From positions 20,065 through 84,064 of the forward strand of contig CAYFKR010000015.1 of assembly GCA_964343835.1 (NCBI GenBank): a DNA stretch of 64,000 nucleotides, read 5' to 3'. The number at the start of each line of letters is the position of its first letter. Position 1 is the stretch's first letter. The DNA is from CALEMW01 sp964343835. GTDB taxonomy: Bacteria > Krumholzibacteriota > Krumholzibacteriia > LZORAL124-64-63. The translations under genes were made by a program, and so were the position numbers. The notes under the pieces were generated by a model. That model saw only the letters and a program-made list of their open reading frames with translations. It was not told the origin of the DNA and did not search any database. Below are positions 53,177 to 63,318 of the stretch, one piece after another.

Positions 53177-53670
53177 ACGCCAAGCACGCCGTCTATCCCG
53201 GAACCTTCGACCCGGTGACCAACGGTCATCTGGACATCCTGGAGCGGGCCCTCGGACTCTTCGACTCCGTGACCCTGGCCGTCGCCCGGGGCGGACGCGC
53301 CACGCTCCTGGATCACGACGTCCGCATGAACGTGGCCCGCGAAGCCGTCCTGCGCGTGACCGGGGGAGCGCGGTGCCGTGTCGTCGGTTTCGACGGCCTG
53401 CTCGTCGAGACGGTCCAGAAGCTGGACGCCGACGTGGTGGTCCGGGGCATCCGCGGGCCTGCGGACCTGGAGCACGAGCAGCCCATGGCCGCCCTCAACC
53501 GGAGCCTCTACCACGACTTCGAGGTGGTGCTGCTGTTCGCCCGCCCCGAGCTGTCGATGATCAGCGCCACCCTCGTGCGCGACGTCGCCCGCTGCGGGGG
53601 CCCCGTGGACGGATACGTGCCGCCCGAGGCGGCCGCCGCCCTGGCGGAACGGTACGCCGATCGCCATTGA
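53173..53670 (+). CDS. coaD: Phosphopantetheine adenylyltransferase
   Basis: A 165-residue PPAT with AVYPGTFDPVTNGHLDILERAL carrying the TxGH nucleotidyltransferase motif, VVRGIRGPADLEHEQPMA, and the LSMISATLVRDVARCGGPVDGYVPP ATP-binding end. It makes dephospho-CoA from 4'-phosphopantetheine, downstream of panB/panC at 6.6-8.4 kb in the same pathway. ATG overlaps the rsmD stop. Confidence 0.95.
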   Translation: MNAKHAVYPGTFDPVTNGHLDILERALGLFDSVTLAVARGGRATLLDHDVRMNVAREAVLRVTGGARCRVVGFDGLLVETVQKLDADVVVRGIRGPADLEHEQPMAALNRSLYHDFEVVLLFARPELSMISATLVRDVARCGGPVDGYVPPEAAAALAERYADRH

Positions 53671-53692
53671 CGACCGGGCGACGCGGTCTTCC

Positions 53693-53720
53693 TTGCCCCC
53701 GCGCCGCCGTGTGCCACATT
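53693..53720 (+). promoter_or_regulatory. Candidate promoter of the aspartate-type aminotransferase gene
   Basis: TTGCCC (53693-53698), 16-base spacer and CACATT (53715-53720), 40 bases before the gene start. Both boxes are imperfect. Confidence 0.35.
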
Positions 53721-53760
53721 GGAACGGTCCCGATCAACAGGCGACCACAGGGAGACGACC

Positions 53761-54948
<1,188 letters not shown>

Positions 54949-54949
54949 G

Positions 54950-55963
54950 GTGAAGTTCGTCGACGTAGCCGAGATCACCGTCGCGAGCGGCAAGGGAGGG
55001 GACGGATGCGTCGCCTACCGCCGCGAGAAGGGCGTGCCCCGTGGTGGGCCCAACGGCGGCAACGGCGGCGTCGGCGGCTCGGTGTGGCTGGCGGCCTCGG
55101 ACGAGAGCTCAACCCTCCAGGACTTCCGCTACCGCCGGCACTACAAGGCCTCGCCCGGTCAGCAGGGTGGCGGCTGGAACAAGACAGGCGCCGACGGCGA
55201 GTCCGTGGACGTGATCCTGCCCTGCGGCACCCTCGTCTTCGACGCCGACACGGACGAGCTCATCGTGGACCTGGCCGAGCCCGGCGCCCGCTTCTGCGTG
55301 GCCGAGGGCGGCCGCGGCGGCAAGGGCAACTGGGAGTTCCGCAACGCCACCAACCAGACACCCGACAAGGCAACCCCCGGCCGGCCCGGTAAGGACCGCT
55401 CCCTGCGCCTGGAGCTGAAGCTCCTGGCGGACATCGGCCTGATCGGACTGCCCAACGCCGGCAAGTCCACCCTCCTGAGCCGGCTGACGGCTGCCCGTCC
55501 CAAGATCGCCGACTACCCGTTCACGACCCTCGTGCCCAACCTGGGCATCGTGGACCTGGGCGAGTTCCGCAGCTGCACCCTGGCCGACATCCCGGGCCTC
55601 ATCGAGGGCGCCAGCGACGGTCGGGGCCTGGGCCACGAGTTCCTGCGCCACGTGGAACGCACCAGGGGGCTCGTCTACCTGGTGGACGCCTCCGAGGCGG
55701 CTCCCGTCTCCACCCTCCAGGTCCTGCGCCAGGAGCTGAAGGCCTACGGCAACCGTCTGGCCGACCTCCCGTTCGTGGTCGTGCTCAACAAGCTCGACGT
55801 GGTGGACGAGGAGCTGATCTCCGACATCCGCCGCGAGGTCGCCAACTGGACCCGCGACCACTGCGACCGCGACGTCCTGATGATCTCCGCCGTCACGGGC
55901 CTGGGCATCGACACCCTCCGCCACGTGCTGCGCGATCTGTACGACACCCTCCCCGAAGCCTGA
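54950..55963 (+). CDS. obgE: Obg-family GTPase
   Basis: A 337-residue ObgE/CgtA. The glycine-rich Obg fold (residues 1-155, e.g. SGKGGDGCVAYRREKG, GGPNGGNGGVGG) precedes the G domain with P-loop GLPNAGKST, switch I TTLVPNLGIV, DIPGLIEGASDGRGLGHEFL (G3) and NKLD (G4). It binds late 50S ribosomal precursors and links ribosome assembly with growth. GTG 54950 is one base after the aminotransferase stop. The C-terminal extension seen in some Obg proteins is absent. Confidence 0.95.
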   Translation: MKFVDVAEITVASGKGGDGCVAYRREKGVPRGGPNGGNGGVGGSVWLAASDESSTLQDFRYRRHYKASPGQQGGGWNKTGADGESVDVILPCGTLVFDADTDELIVDLAEPGARFCVAEGGRGGKGNWEFRNATNQTPDKATPGRPGKDRSLRLELKLLADIGLIGLPNAGKSTLLSRLTAARPKIADYPFTTLVPNLGIVDLGEFRSCTLADIPGLIEGASDGRGLGHEFLRHVERTRGLVYLVDASEAAPVSTLQVLRQELKAYGNRLADLPFVVVLNKLDVVDEELISDIRREVANWTRDHCDRDVLMISAVTGLGIDTLRHVLRDLYDTLPEA

Positions 55964-56001
55964 CCGACCTCCCCGTACCTCCCGGAGAGGAAACCCGAGA
56001 C

Positions 56002-56916
56002 GTGAATCGACGTACGACGCCTTCCGAGCGGGAGGCCTGGAACCTCGTGCCCGACGACGACCGCTGGCCCTCGGCCTGGAACGAGGCCCCCGACCCGCCC
56101 GACAGGGTATGGGGAATGGGGGACCCCGGGATCCTGGGGGCGCCGATGATCGCCGTGGTCGGGACCCGGCGCGCCAGTCACCGCGGACGCACCGTCGCCC
56201 GCTCCCTCGGAGCCGACCTGGGCCGGCGCGGCTGGACGGTGCTCAGCGGTCTCGCCGCCGGCATCGACGGGGCCGCCCACCGCGGCGCCCTGGAGGCCGG
56301 CGCCGCGACGGTCGGGATCATGGGCACGGGCATCGACCTCACCTTCCCCGCCCGTCATGCGGTGCTGCGGGGCGACATCGAACGCTGCGGCTGCACCGTG
56401 ACGGAGGAGGAGCCCGGCACCCCGCCGTTGCCCTACAACTTCCCGCGGCGGAACCGCCTGATCGCGGCGCTGGCACGGGCGGTGATCGTGGTGGAGGCGC
56501 CGATCCGCAGCGGGGCCCTGCACACGGCCCACCAGGCCCTGGACCTCGGGCGTGATGTCTTCGCGGTGCCGGGGCCGGTGGATGTGGGCACCTGCCGGGG
56601 ATGCCACAAGCTGCTGCGGGAGGGAGCTCACCTCCTGGAGTCGGCCGAGGACCTGGCGGCCGTGCTCGGTCCCGCTCCCGGAGCCTCGGCCACGGCGTCC
56701 GCGGATCCTCCGGCAGCCAGGTTGCCGCGGCCGGGCTCGGCCGCGCGCTGGATCTGGGATCGGCTGGACCTCACCGGACTCAGGCTCGGGGAATTGCACG
56801 CCCGGTGGCGCGGGAGCCGCGAGATGTGGGAGGAGGGGCTGACTGCCCTCGAGATCGGCGGCCTGATCCAACGGTTGCCCGGAGGAATGGTCGCCCGTAG
56901 GATCTGGATCCCCTGA
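56002..56916 (+). CDS. dprA: DNA-processing protein DprA
   Basis: A 304-residue DprA/Smf. The Rossmann-like core runs IAVVGTRRASHRGRTVAR, LSGLAAGIDGAAHRGAL, GTGIDLTFPARHAVL, NFPRRNRLIAALARAVIVVEA and SGALHTAHQALDLGRDVFAVPGPVD. A short C-terminal winged-helix DML1-like domain follows (ALEIGGLIQRLPGGMVARR). DprA loads RecA on incoming single strands in transformation. The N-terminal SAM domain is reduced compared with the full-length family. GTG start 56002. Confidence 0.92.
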   Translation: MNRRTTPSEREAWNLVPDDDRWPSAWNEAPDPPDRVWGMGDPGILGAPMIAVVGTRRASHRGRTVARSLGADLGRRGWTVLSGLAAGIDGAAHRGALEAGAATVGIMGTGIDLTFPARHAVLRGDIERCGCTVTEEEPGTPPLPYNFPRRNRLIAALARAVIVVEAPIRSGALHTAHQALDLGRDVFAVPGPVDVGTCRGCHKLLREGAHLLESAEDLAAVLGPAPGASATASADPPAARLPRPGSAARWIWDRLDLTGLRLGELHARWRGSREMWEEGLTALEIGGLIQRLPGGMVARRIWIP

Positions 56917-56944
56917 CCCGAGCCGGAACGACGGAGGGACGTCC

Positions 56945-57874
56945 TTGGCCCGACCCATCAAACGAGTGCGCTGGGCCCTGGAGTACGCCGCCCTGGCCGC
57001 GGTCTTCGCCCTGGTGAGGATCCTGCCTGAGCGCTGGTGGCGGTCCATGGGGCGCGGGCTCGGAGGCTGGATCCACGACCGCACCGGCTTCCGCCGGGCC
57101 GTGGTCCGGGAGAACATGGCCCATGCCTTCCCCGAACGGGACGAGGCGAACAGGTCGGCCCTGGCCCGGGCGTTCTACGTGCGGCTCGGGGAGACCATGC
57201 TGGAGTTCTTCGCTCTCGGGGGCTGGAATGGACGGGATATCCTGCGGCGGGTCGACCACGAGGGGCTCGAACATCTCGAACGCCTCCGCTCCGAAGGCAG
57301 GGGAGCCATCCTGACGACCGGCCACTTCGGCAACTGGGAACTGCTGGGCTCGTCGGTGGCGGCACGGGGTTTTCCGATCCGCGTGGTGGCGCGCACCCAG
57401 AGCAACCCCTGGGTCGACGCCATGCAGAACCGCGTCCGGGAGCGCGCCGGCATGAGGGTCATCAAGGCCGACACGTCGGTGCGGCAGGTGATCCGCTCGG
57501 TCCGAGGCGGGGAGTTCGTCGCCATGCTGCCGGACGTCAACGCCGGCGACGACGGCGTGTTCGTGGAGTTCCTCGGCAGGCAGGCCTCGACCCCTCGCGG
57601 CGTGGCCTACTTCGCCTGGAAGCTCGGCTGCCCGTTGGTGCCGTCGGTCATCGTGGCCCGGGGCGACGGCACCCACGCCGCCCGCTTCCTGGAGCCCATC
57701 GAACCGGACACGTCCCTGGACGAGGAGACGGCGGTCCGTACCCTGACCCAGGCGCTGGCCGACCGCCTGGCCGAACAGATCCGTCAGCACCCGGACCATT
57801 ACTTCTGGGTACACAGGCGCTGGAAGACCCGGCCGCCCGCCGCCGGCGGAACGGCCGAGGAGGAGGAACGATGA
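56945..57874 (+). CDS. Lipid A biosynthesis acyltransferase (LpxL/HtrB-like)
   Basis: A 309-residue LPLAT-family acyltransferase with an N-terminal hydrophobic segment (about 11-27) and the catalytic HX4E motif H127-FGNW-E132. VARTQSNPWVDAMQNRVRE, MLPDVNAGDDGVFVEFLG, PSVIVARGDG and HPDHYFWVHRRWK follow. It adds secondary acyl chains to lipid A, so the organism has LPS. TTG 56945 has GGAGGG six bases upstream. The ATGA overlap with the ABC transporter suggests one transcript through the exporter. Confidence 0.9.
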   Translation: MARPIKRVRWALEYAALAAVFALVRILPERWWRSMGRGLGGWIHDRTGFRRAVVRENMAHAFPERDEANRSALARAFYVRLGETMLEFFALGGWNGRDILRRVDHEGLEHLERLRSEGRGAILTTGHFGNWELLGSSVAARGFPIRVVARTQSNPWVDAMQNRVRERAGMRVIKADTSVRQVIRSVRGGEFVAMLPDVNAGDDGVFVEFLGRQASTPRGVAYFAWKLGCPLVPSVIVARGDGTHAARFLEPIEPDTSLDEETAVRTLTQALADRLAEQIRQHPDHYFWVHRRWKTRPPAAGGTAEEEER

Positions 57875-58803
57875 TCCAGGTACAGGGACTCGGGAAACGC
57901 TTCGGCGACGTGAAGGCCGTGGACGATCTCGGCTTCGGCGTGGAGAAGGGCGAGGTCTTCGGCCTGCTCGGCCCCAACGGCGCGGGCAAGACCACCACCA
58001 TCTCCATCCTGGCCACGCTGCTGCCGCCCGACGCCGGACGCGCCAGCGTCTGCGGCCTGGACGTGGTGGCCGACGCCGAATCCGTGCGCCGTCGCATCGG
58101 CGTCGTGCCCCAGGAGCTGGCCCTCTACGAGGAGCTGTCGGCCGAGCAGAACCTGGACGTCTTCGGGCGCCTCTACGGGCTGGCCGGGACCCAGCTCCGC
58201 AGCCGCGTGGGCGAACTCCTCGAACTCGCCGACCTGGCCGAGCACGCCAGGCGACCGGTCAAGGGCTTCTCCGGCGGCATGAAGCGGCGCCTGAACATCA
58301 TGATGGGCCTGGTCCACGCCCCGGACGTGCTCTTCCTGGACGAGCCCACCGTCGGCATCGACGCCCAGGCCCGCACCCGCATCCTCGACCTCATCCGGGA
58401 CATGAACGGCGAGGGCCTGACCGTCCTCTACACCACCCACTACCTGGAAGAGGCGGAGCAGCTCTGCGACCGCATCGGGGTCATCGACCACGGTCGCCTG
58501 GCCGCCCTCGGCGACAAGGAGGAGCTCATCCGCCAGATCGGGGAGTCCGACGCCGTGCGCATTCACCTCGCCGCCGAACTCGTGGATGACGCCAACGCCG
58601 CCGCCACGGACTGGCCCGGCGTGGAGGGCAGCGGTGTCCGCAAGGGCAAGTTCGAGATCCGCTGCAGCGACGGCGCCGCGGTGGTGGCCCGGCTCGGCGC
58701 CTGGCTGGGCGAGCGTGACGCCTCCCTGGATCAGCTCGAGGTCATCCGGCCCAACCTGGAGACCCTCTACCTCAAGATCACCGGCCGCGCGCTGCGCGAG
58801 TAG
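57871..58803 (+). CDS. ABC-2 exporter ATP-binding protein
   Basis: A 310-residue ATPase of the DRA/NatA type with Walker A GPNGAGKT (34-41), Q loop VVPQELALYEELS, signature FSGGMKRR, Walker B VLFLDEPTVG and the H loop TTHYLEE. The last 80 residues form the C-terminal extension common in multidrug and Na+ exporters. It powers the two permeases that follow at 58812 and 60140. Substrate not predictable from sequence; antibiotics, lipids or sodium are typical for this type. Confidence 0.93.
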   Translation: MIQVQGLGKRFGDVKAVDDLGFGVEKGEVFGLLGPNGAGKTTTISILATLLPPDAGRASVCGLDVVADAESVRRRIGVVPQELALYEELSAEQNLDVFGRLYGLAGTQLRSRVGELLELADLAEHARRPVKGFSGGMKRRLNIMMGLVHAPDVLFLDEPTVGIDAQARTRILDLIRDMNGEGLTVLYTTHYLEEAEQLCDRIGVIDHGRLAALGDKEELIRQIGESDAVRIHLAAELVDDANAAATDWPGVEGSGVRKGKFEIRCSDGAAVVARLGAWLGERDASLDQLEVIRPNLETLYLKITGRALRE

Positions 58804-58811
58804 GAGGACCC

Positions 58812-60143
58812 ATGCTCGGAGTGCTCGTGCGTAAGGATGTTCGGCGCTGGTGGGCCGACCGCCAGGCGGTGATCGTGACCCTGGTCCTGCCCCTGCTGCT
58901 GACCGCCGTCCTCGGCGTCTCCTTCGGCGGCTTCGGGGGTGGCGGACCGACCATGGACGCCATCCCCCTGGGCATCGTGGGCGACCCGCCGACGATGGTC
59001 CGCGACGCCCTGGAGCAGGCCCTGGAGGAATCGGGCTTCTTCGCCCCGGTGTGGTGCGACTCGGCCTACGCCGACGCCATGGTGCGCAGTGGCGACCTGC
59101 GGGCCGCCCTGGTCTTCCCTGCGAACCTGACGGAGGACTACTTCAGCGGCCGCCGCGTGGTGATCGGCCTGTGGAAGGACCCGGTCAGCGTGTTCCAGGC
59201 CGACATCGTCGAACAGATCCTCCGCAGGATGCTGCTGGAGGTCAGGGCTGGAGAGGCCGCCTACGCGGGCGCCTGGTCCGACGACTGGTATCCGGAAGAG
59301 GGGCAGGAGCATCCCTTCGACGTCCTCTTCTCCGGCGATTCGTTCCTCGACGTCTGGCGCCTCGTCCGCGACGGCGCGCCGGAAGCCCAGGCGGCCTGGG
59401 ACCAGTTCGGCGTCATCATGGACCACCAGGTGGAGCTGAGCGACGCCCTCTCCGAACCCGCGGTGGACCTGACCGCCGTCGAGCGTACCGCCGGCGAGGT
59501 GGGAGAGAACGAGGTCCCGCAGTCGTCCCGCAACATGTTCGACTGGATCCTGCCCGGCATGGGCATCTTCTTCATGATGTTCGCCGCCGCCAACGCGGGC
59601 GGCGACCTCCACGTCGAGCGCGAGTCGGGTACACTGCGCCGTCTCTTCGTGGCGCCCCTGCGCGACACGGATCTCCTGCTGGCCAAATGGCTCTTCGCCA
59701 TGATCAACGGACTGCTCCAGATGGCGGTGCTCTTCGCCGCCGGCCGCCTCCTGTTCGGCCTGAACCTCGGCCCTGATCCCCTGGCCCTGCCCCTGGTGGC
59801 GGTGGCCACCGCCGGCATGCTGGCCTCCTTCTACCTGCCCCTGGCGCTGCTCACCCGCGACGCCAAGCAGCTGGGCCAGATCGGTACCGGCGTGATCCTT
59901 TTCCTGGCCCTGATCGGGGGGAACTTCATGCCCGCCGAGTCCATGCCGGCCTTCCTGCAGACCCTGGGCCGCTTCACCCCCAACTACTGGGCCAACACGG
60001 CCTTCACCACGGTCATCGCCTACGACCGGGGTCTCGACGCGGTCACCACCAACCTGCTGGTGCTGGGGGGCATCACCGTGGTCTTCCTCGGTCTCTCGCT
60101 GCTGATCTATGGTCGGCGCGGCGGAAAGGAGGGGCTGCTGTGA
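58812..60143 (+). CDS. ABC-2 permease, subunit 1
   Basis: A 443-residue integral membrane protein: one N-terminal helix (about 18-38), a periplasmic domain of some 200 residues, then about five helices (from MGIFFMMFAAANAG to a final helix VLGGITVVFLGLSLLIYG). This is the ABC-2 type layout of NatB/YhaP and DrrB-like permeases. GGAGG lies eight bases before ATG 58812. The stop overlaps the next start (GTGA), so it likely pairs with the second permease as a heterodimer. Confidence 0.88.
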   Translation: MLGVLVRKDVRRWWADRQAVIVTLVLPLLLTAVLGVSFGGFGGGGPTMDAIPLGIVGDPPTMVRDALEQALEESGFFAPVWCDSAYADAMVRSGDLRAALVFPANLTEDYFSGRRVVIGLWKDPVSVFQADIVEQILRRMLLEVRAGEAAYAGAWSDDWYPEEGQEHPFDVLFSGDSFLDVWRLVRDGAPEAQAAWDQFGVIMDHQVELSDALSEPAVDLTAVERTAGEVGENEVPQSSRNMFDWILPGMGIFFMMFAAANAGGDLHVERESGTLRRLFVAPLRDTDLLLAKWLFAMINGLLQMAVLFAAGRLLFGLNLGPDPLALPLVAVATAGMLASFYLPLALLTRDAKQLGQIGTGVILFLALIGGNFMPAESMPAFLQTLGRFTPNYWANTAFTTVIAYDRGLDAVTTNLLVLGGITVVFLGLSLLIYGRRGGKEGLL

Positions 60144-61345
60144 GCGGGTCCATCGTCTTCGCCCTGATCGGGCTGCACATCCGCAAGGTCGCCGCGGACA
60201 AGTCGAACCTCTTCTGGCTGTTCGGCATGCCGGTGATGTTCACCGTGCTCATGGGATCGATGTTCGGGTCCATGGGCGGGGGCGGGGGCTCGTCGCAGGC
60301 TCCCGAGGTCACCGTCTTCGACGCCGACGGCTCCGAGTCATCCCGTCAGCTCGTGGCCTCCCTCGAGGGAAGGGAGCTCTACCGTATCGTCGTGGCCGAC
60401 TCCGCCGGCAGCAAGGATCTGGCGCGCAGCCTGGTGAACGAGGGCCGTCGCACGGCGACCCTCTGGATCCCCGCCGCCTTCTCCGACAGCCTCGCTGCGG
60501 GCCGTCCTGCGCCCCTGTCGTTCTTCTTCGACTCCGACCGGGCCAGCGCCCAGACCGCCCGCACGGCCCTGGCCGAGGCGACCCGCCGCATGGACGCCGA
60601 ACACGGCGGTCGCCGCGCCGCCGGCGACGGCTCGTTCGACCAGGCCGCCTTCGATTCCCTCTGGGCGGAGCCCCGTATCGTCCTGGACGCCGTCTCCCTC
60701 GGCCGGAACGAGGGGGAGGAGGAGCCCAGTGCCCTGGCCGGCCTGTCCAGCGGCTACCAGCACACCGGTCCCAGCTACACCCTCATGTTCGTGATGATGT
60801 TCATGCTCATGAGCGTGCGCGACGTGGTGCTGGAACGGCGCTCGGGCACCCTGACCCGGCTGCGCCTCGGCGCCGCGTCGTCCACCGTCCTGGCTGCCGG
60901 GCTGTTCCTGGGGCCGCTGGTCGTGGGCCTGCTCCAGGCCGGCGTACTGCTGGGGATCAACGCCCTGTTGCCCGGCATGGACTACGGCGACAGTCCTGGC
61001 ACCCTGATCCTGCTGATGATCCTGTTCGCAGGGGTGAGCTCCGCCCTGGCGCTGCTGGTGGCCACCTTCTGCCGCACCACCGGACAGGCCGACGGCCTGG
61101 GCATGACCGCCTCGATGCTCATGGCGGCTCTCGGCGGCCTGTGGTGGCCCCTGGAGATCGTGCCGGGGTTCATGAAGACCATCGGCATGATGCTGCCGTC
61201 GGGGCGGGCCATCATGGTCTTCCACAACATGATCGGTCGCGGCTGGGGCCTGCAGCAGAACGCCCCTCACCTGCTGTGGCTGGCGGGGGCGCTCGTGGTG
61301 CTGCTGGCGCTGGCGCGGATGCGGTTGCGTCGGCTGATCGCCTGA
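60140..61345 (+). CDS. ABC-2 permease, subunit 2
   Basis: A 401-residue permease related in layout to its neighbour: helix at about 18-38, periplasmic domain with GSSQAPEVTVFDADGSES, then helices (TLMFVMMFMLMSVRDVVL, FLGPLVVGLLQAGVLLGIN, LILLMILFAGVSSALALL). ERRSGTLTRLRLG is the conserved cytoplasmic loop that contacts the ATPase. GTG 60140. The two permeases plus ATPase form a full exporter. Confidence 0.88.
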   Translation: MSGSIVFALIGLHIRKVAADKSNLFWLFGMPVMFTVLMGSMFGSMGGGGGSSQAPEVTVFDADGSESSRQLVASLEGRELYRIVVADSAGSKDLARSLVNEGRRTATLWIPAAFSDSLAAGRPAPLSFFFDSDRASAQTARTALAEATRRMDAEHGGRRAAGDGSFDQAAFDSLWAEPRIVLDAVSLGRNEGEEEPSALAGLSSGYQHTGPSYTLMFVMMFMLMSVRDVVLERRSGTLTRLRLGAASSTVLAAGLFLGPLVVGLLQAGVLLGINALLPGMDYGDSPGTLILLMILFAGVSSALALLVATFCRTTGQADGLGMTASMLMAALGGLWWPLEIVPGFMKTIGMMLPSGRAIMVFHNMIGRGWGLQQNAPHLLWLAGALVVLLALARMRLRRLIA

Positions 61346-61350
61346 AGGGG

Positions 61351-61659
61351 TCAGTTCTTCACGTCGGGGTCCTGGAAGCCGACCACCGGCGCCTGGCCGG
61401 GGGCGGGCATGCGGATCTCGCCGTGGGTCTCCTCGTAGCGCTGGACGTTGGTCTGCAGGGTCCGCAGGAGGGACTTGGCGTTCTGGGGCGTCATCACCAG
61501 GCGCGAGCACACCTTGGCCTTGGGCAGGCCCGGCAGCATGCGCGCGAAATCCAGGATGAACTCGCTGGGGCTGTGGGCGATCAGGGCCAGGTTGGCGTAG
61601 TGACCCTCGGCCACGTCCTGGGGCAGGTCCACGTTCAGCTGGGTCGTCTTCTTCTCCAT
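61351..61659 (-). CDS. DUF3467 protein
   Basis: A 102-residue minus-strand protein matching DUF3467: LPQDVAEGHYANLALIAHSPSEFILDFARMLPG, then AKVCSRLVMTPQNAKSLLRTLQTNVQRYEETHGEI. The family is short, soluble and of unknown function. Start at 61659 has AGGAGATCC upstream; a longer minus frame to 62199 lacks a ribosome site and crosses rfaE1. It faces the exporter genes tail to tail and has its own extended -10 promoter. Confidence 0.88.
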   Translation of the reverse strand: MEKKTTQLNVDLPQDVAEGHYANLALIAHSPSEFILDFARMLPGLPKAKVCSRLVMTPQNAKSLLRTLQTNVQRYEETHGEIRMPAPGQAPVVGFQDPDVKN

Positions 61660-61699
61660 CGGCGGATCTCCTGTGGGTTCGGTGTGTTCGCGGAATCCG

Positions 61700-61708
61700 A
61701 TGATAGCA
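61700..61708 (-). promoter_or_regulatory. Extended -10 promoter of the DUF3467 gene
   Basis: On the minus strand TGC-TATCAT (61708-61700), an extended -10 with five of six consensus bases. No good -35 is seen. Confidence 0.5.
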
Positions 61709-61710
61709 CA

Positions 61711-61727
61711 TGCCCACGCCATGGGCA
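61711..61727. promoter_or_regulatory. Inverted repeat in divergent promoter region, candidate operator
   Basis: TGCCCA (61711-61716), five-base spacer, TGGGCA (61722-61727), lying between the DUF3467 -10 and the rfaE1 -35. It could bind a dimeric regulator affecting both genes. Confidence 0.35.
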
Positions 61728-61729
61728 CG

Positions 61730-61756
61730 TTGACAGTCTCCGACCCCCCTGATAAC
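61730..61756 (+). promoter_or_regulatory. Promoter of rfaE1
   Basis: Perfect TTGACA at 61730-61735; best -10 is GATAAC at 61751-61756 (15-base spacer), or an overlapping hexamer one to two bases on. Forty bases from the gene start. Confidence 0.6.
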
Positions 61757-61795
61757 TTGGCCCGGCCGCCGTTCCGCACACCCCCGGAGGGACCC

Positions 61796-62764
61796 ATGCC
61801 CGCCCGCAGCCTCGAGATCCTGGACCGACTCGCCGACCTCCGCCTGGCCGTCGTGGGCGACGCCATGGTGGACCGCTTCCTGTGGGGCGAGGTGGAACGC
61901 ATCAGCCCCGAAGCGCCGGTGCCCGTCGTCCGGCTGAGGCGCGAGACGGTCCGCCTGGGCGGAGCGGCCAACGTGGCCTCAAACATGCGTGCTCTGGGGG
62001 CCGAGGTTTCGCTCTTCGCCGCCGCCGGTACGGGGGAGACCTCGCGCACCCTCGCAGGCCTGCTGGACGAGCAGGGGATCTCCAGCGACGGTCTGTGCCG
62101 CATCGACGGTCGCCGCACCACCCTCAAGACCCGCATCATCGCCCACCACCAGCAGGTGGTCCGGGCCGACGTGGAGGCCGACGAGCCCCTGGACGACATC
62201 GTTCGCGAGGACCTGGTGCGCCGCTTCTTCCAGGCCGGCCCCTTCGATGCCGTTGTCCTGAGCGACTACGGCAAGGGCGTGCTGCCCGACGACGTCCTGT
62301 CCCGGCTCATCGCCGCGGCCCGCGAGTGGGGCGCTCCGGTCGTGGTGGATCCCAAGCGCGGCGACTACTCCCAGTACGCAGGGTGCACCTCCCTGACCCC
62401 GAACCAGAAGGAGGCCAGCGGCGCCACGGGCGTGGCCATCACCGATCCCGCCAGCCTCCAGGCGGCAGGCCGGATCCTCCTGGAGCGCACGGGCGCCGAG
62501 TGCGTGGTCGTGACCCGAGGCGAGCACGGCATGGCACTCTTCGAGAAGGCCGGCGACGAACACCATCTGCCGACCGAGGCCCGCGACGTCTTCGACGTCA
62601 CCGGCGCGGGCGACACCGTCATCGCCGTCTACAGCGCCGCCCTGGCCGCCGGAGCCTCCTTCCTGGAGGCCGCCAACCTCTCCAACCACGCCGCCGGCAT
62701 GGCCGTGCGCGAGGTGGGGACCGCCGCCATCACCGCCGACCAGATCCGCGAGGCCGTCTCGTGA
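61796..62764 (+). CDS. rfaE1: D-glycero-beta-D-manno-heptose-7-phosphate kinase (HldE kinase part)
   Basis: A 322-residue PfkB-family kinase with GDAMVDRFLWGEVERISPEAPVPVV and GGAANVASNMRALGAEVSL signatures, the phosphate-binding DVFDVTGAGDTVIAVYSAALA near the C-terminus and NQKEA in the middle. It phosphorylates heptose 7-phosphate at C1 in ADP-heptose synthesis for LPS core. In many bacteria kinase and adenylyltransferase are one HldE protein; here they are two genes overlapping as GTGA. ATG 61796 follows CCGGAGGGACCC. Confidence 0.92.
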   Translation: MPARSLEILDRLADLRLAVVGDAMVDRFLWGEVERISPEAPVPVVRLRRETVRLGGAANVASNMRALGAEVSLFAAAGTGETSRTLAGLLDEQGISSDGLCRIDGRRTTLKTRIIAHHQQVVRADVEADEPLDDIVREDLVRRFFQAGPFDAVVLSDYGKGVLPDDVLSRLIAAAREWGAPVVVDPKRGDYSQYAGCTSLTPNQKEASGATGVAITDPASLQAAGRILLERTGAECVVVTRGEHGMALFEKAGDEHHLPTEARDVFDVTGAGDTVIAVYSAALAAGASFLEAANLSNHAAGMAVREVGTAAITADQIREAVS

Positions 62765-63240
62765 CCGCCGCCCCGGTGATCGCGCGGGACGACCTCGCCG
62801 CCTGGGCGGACGAGCAGCGCGCCGCAGGCCGCCGGATCGTGTTCACCAACGGCTGCTTCGACGTCCTGCACCGGGGCCACGTGGAGTACCTGGCCGAAGC
62901 TGCCGCGGCGGGCGACGTCCTGCTCGTGGCCGTCAATACCGACGCTTCGGTCCGCGACCTCAAGGGGCCGTCCCGGCCCATCGTTTCCGAAGCCGACCGC
63001 TGCGCCGTGCTGGCCCACTTGCGCCCCGTGGGCGCGGTCACCATGTTTGGCGAGCCGACCCCCCTGGAGACGATCGGGATCGTCCGTCCGGACGTCCTGG
63101 TCAAGGGCGACGAGTACGCCGAGAGCGAGATCGTCGGAGCGGAACTCGTCCGGTCGGCGGGGGGCGACGTCGTGCGCGTAGCCATGCGCGAAGGGCGTTC
63201 GTCCACCAGCATCATCGAGGCCATCCGTCGCCTTCCCTGA
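62761..63240 (+). CDS. rfaE2: D-glycero-beta-D-manno-heptose 1-phosphate adenylyltransferase (HldE C-part)
   Basis: A 159-residue cytidylyltransferase-like enzyme with VFTNGCFDVLHRGHVEYL (HxGH motif), VAVNTDASVRDLKGPSRPI, ADRCAVLAHLRPVGAV and the closing EGRSSTSIIEAI, the RSTT-like signature. It adenylates heptose 1-phosphate for ADP-heptose. GTG 62761 overlaps the rfaE1 stop by four bases, giving a stoichiometric pair. Confidence 0.93.
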   Translation: MTAAPVIARDDLAAWADEQRAAGRRIVFTNGCFDVLHRGHVEYLAEAAAAGDVLLVAVNTDASVRDLKGPSRPIVSEADRCAVLAHLRPVGAVTMFGEPTPLETIGIVRPDVLVKGDEYAESEIVGAELVRSAGGDVVRVAMREGRSSTSIIEAIRRLP

Positions 63241-63318
63241 CAGCGGCCCGTGCCGCACCGCCTCGCGCAGCGGGGGGAGGGCGTTCGTCCGCGCGAACGT
63301 TCACATAGAGGTGCTGCC

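Noticed and set aside
63241..63318. Inverted repeat before the final gene
   Set aside because: Only a 5-bp imperfect stem (GTTCG/CGAAC), expected by chance.
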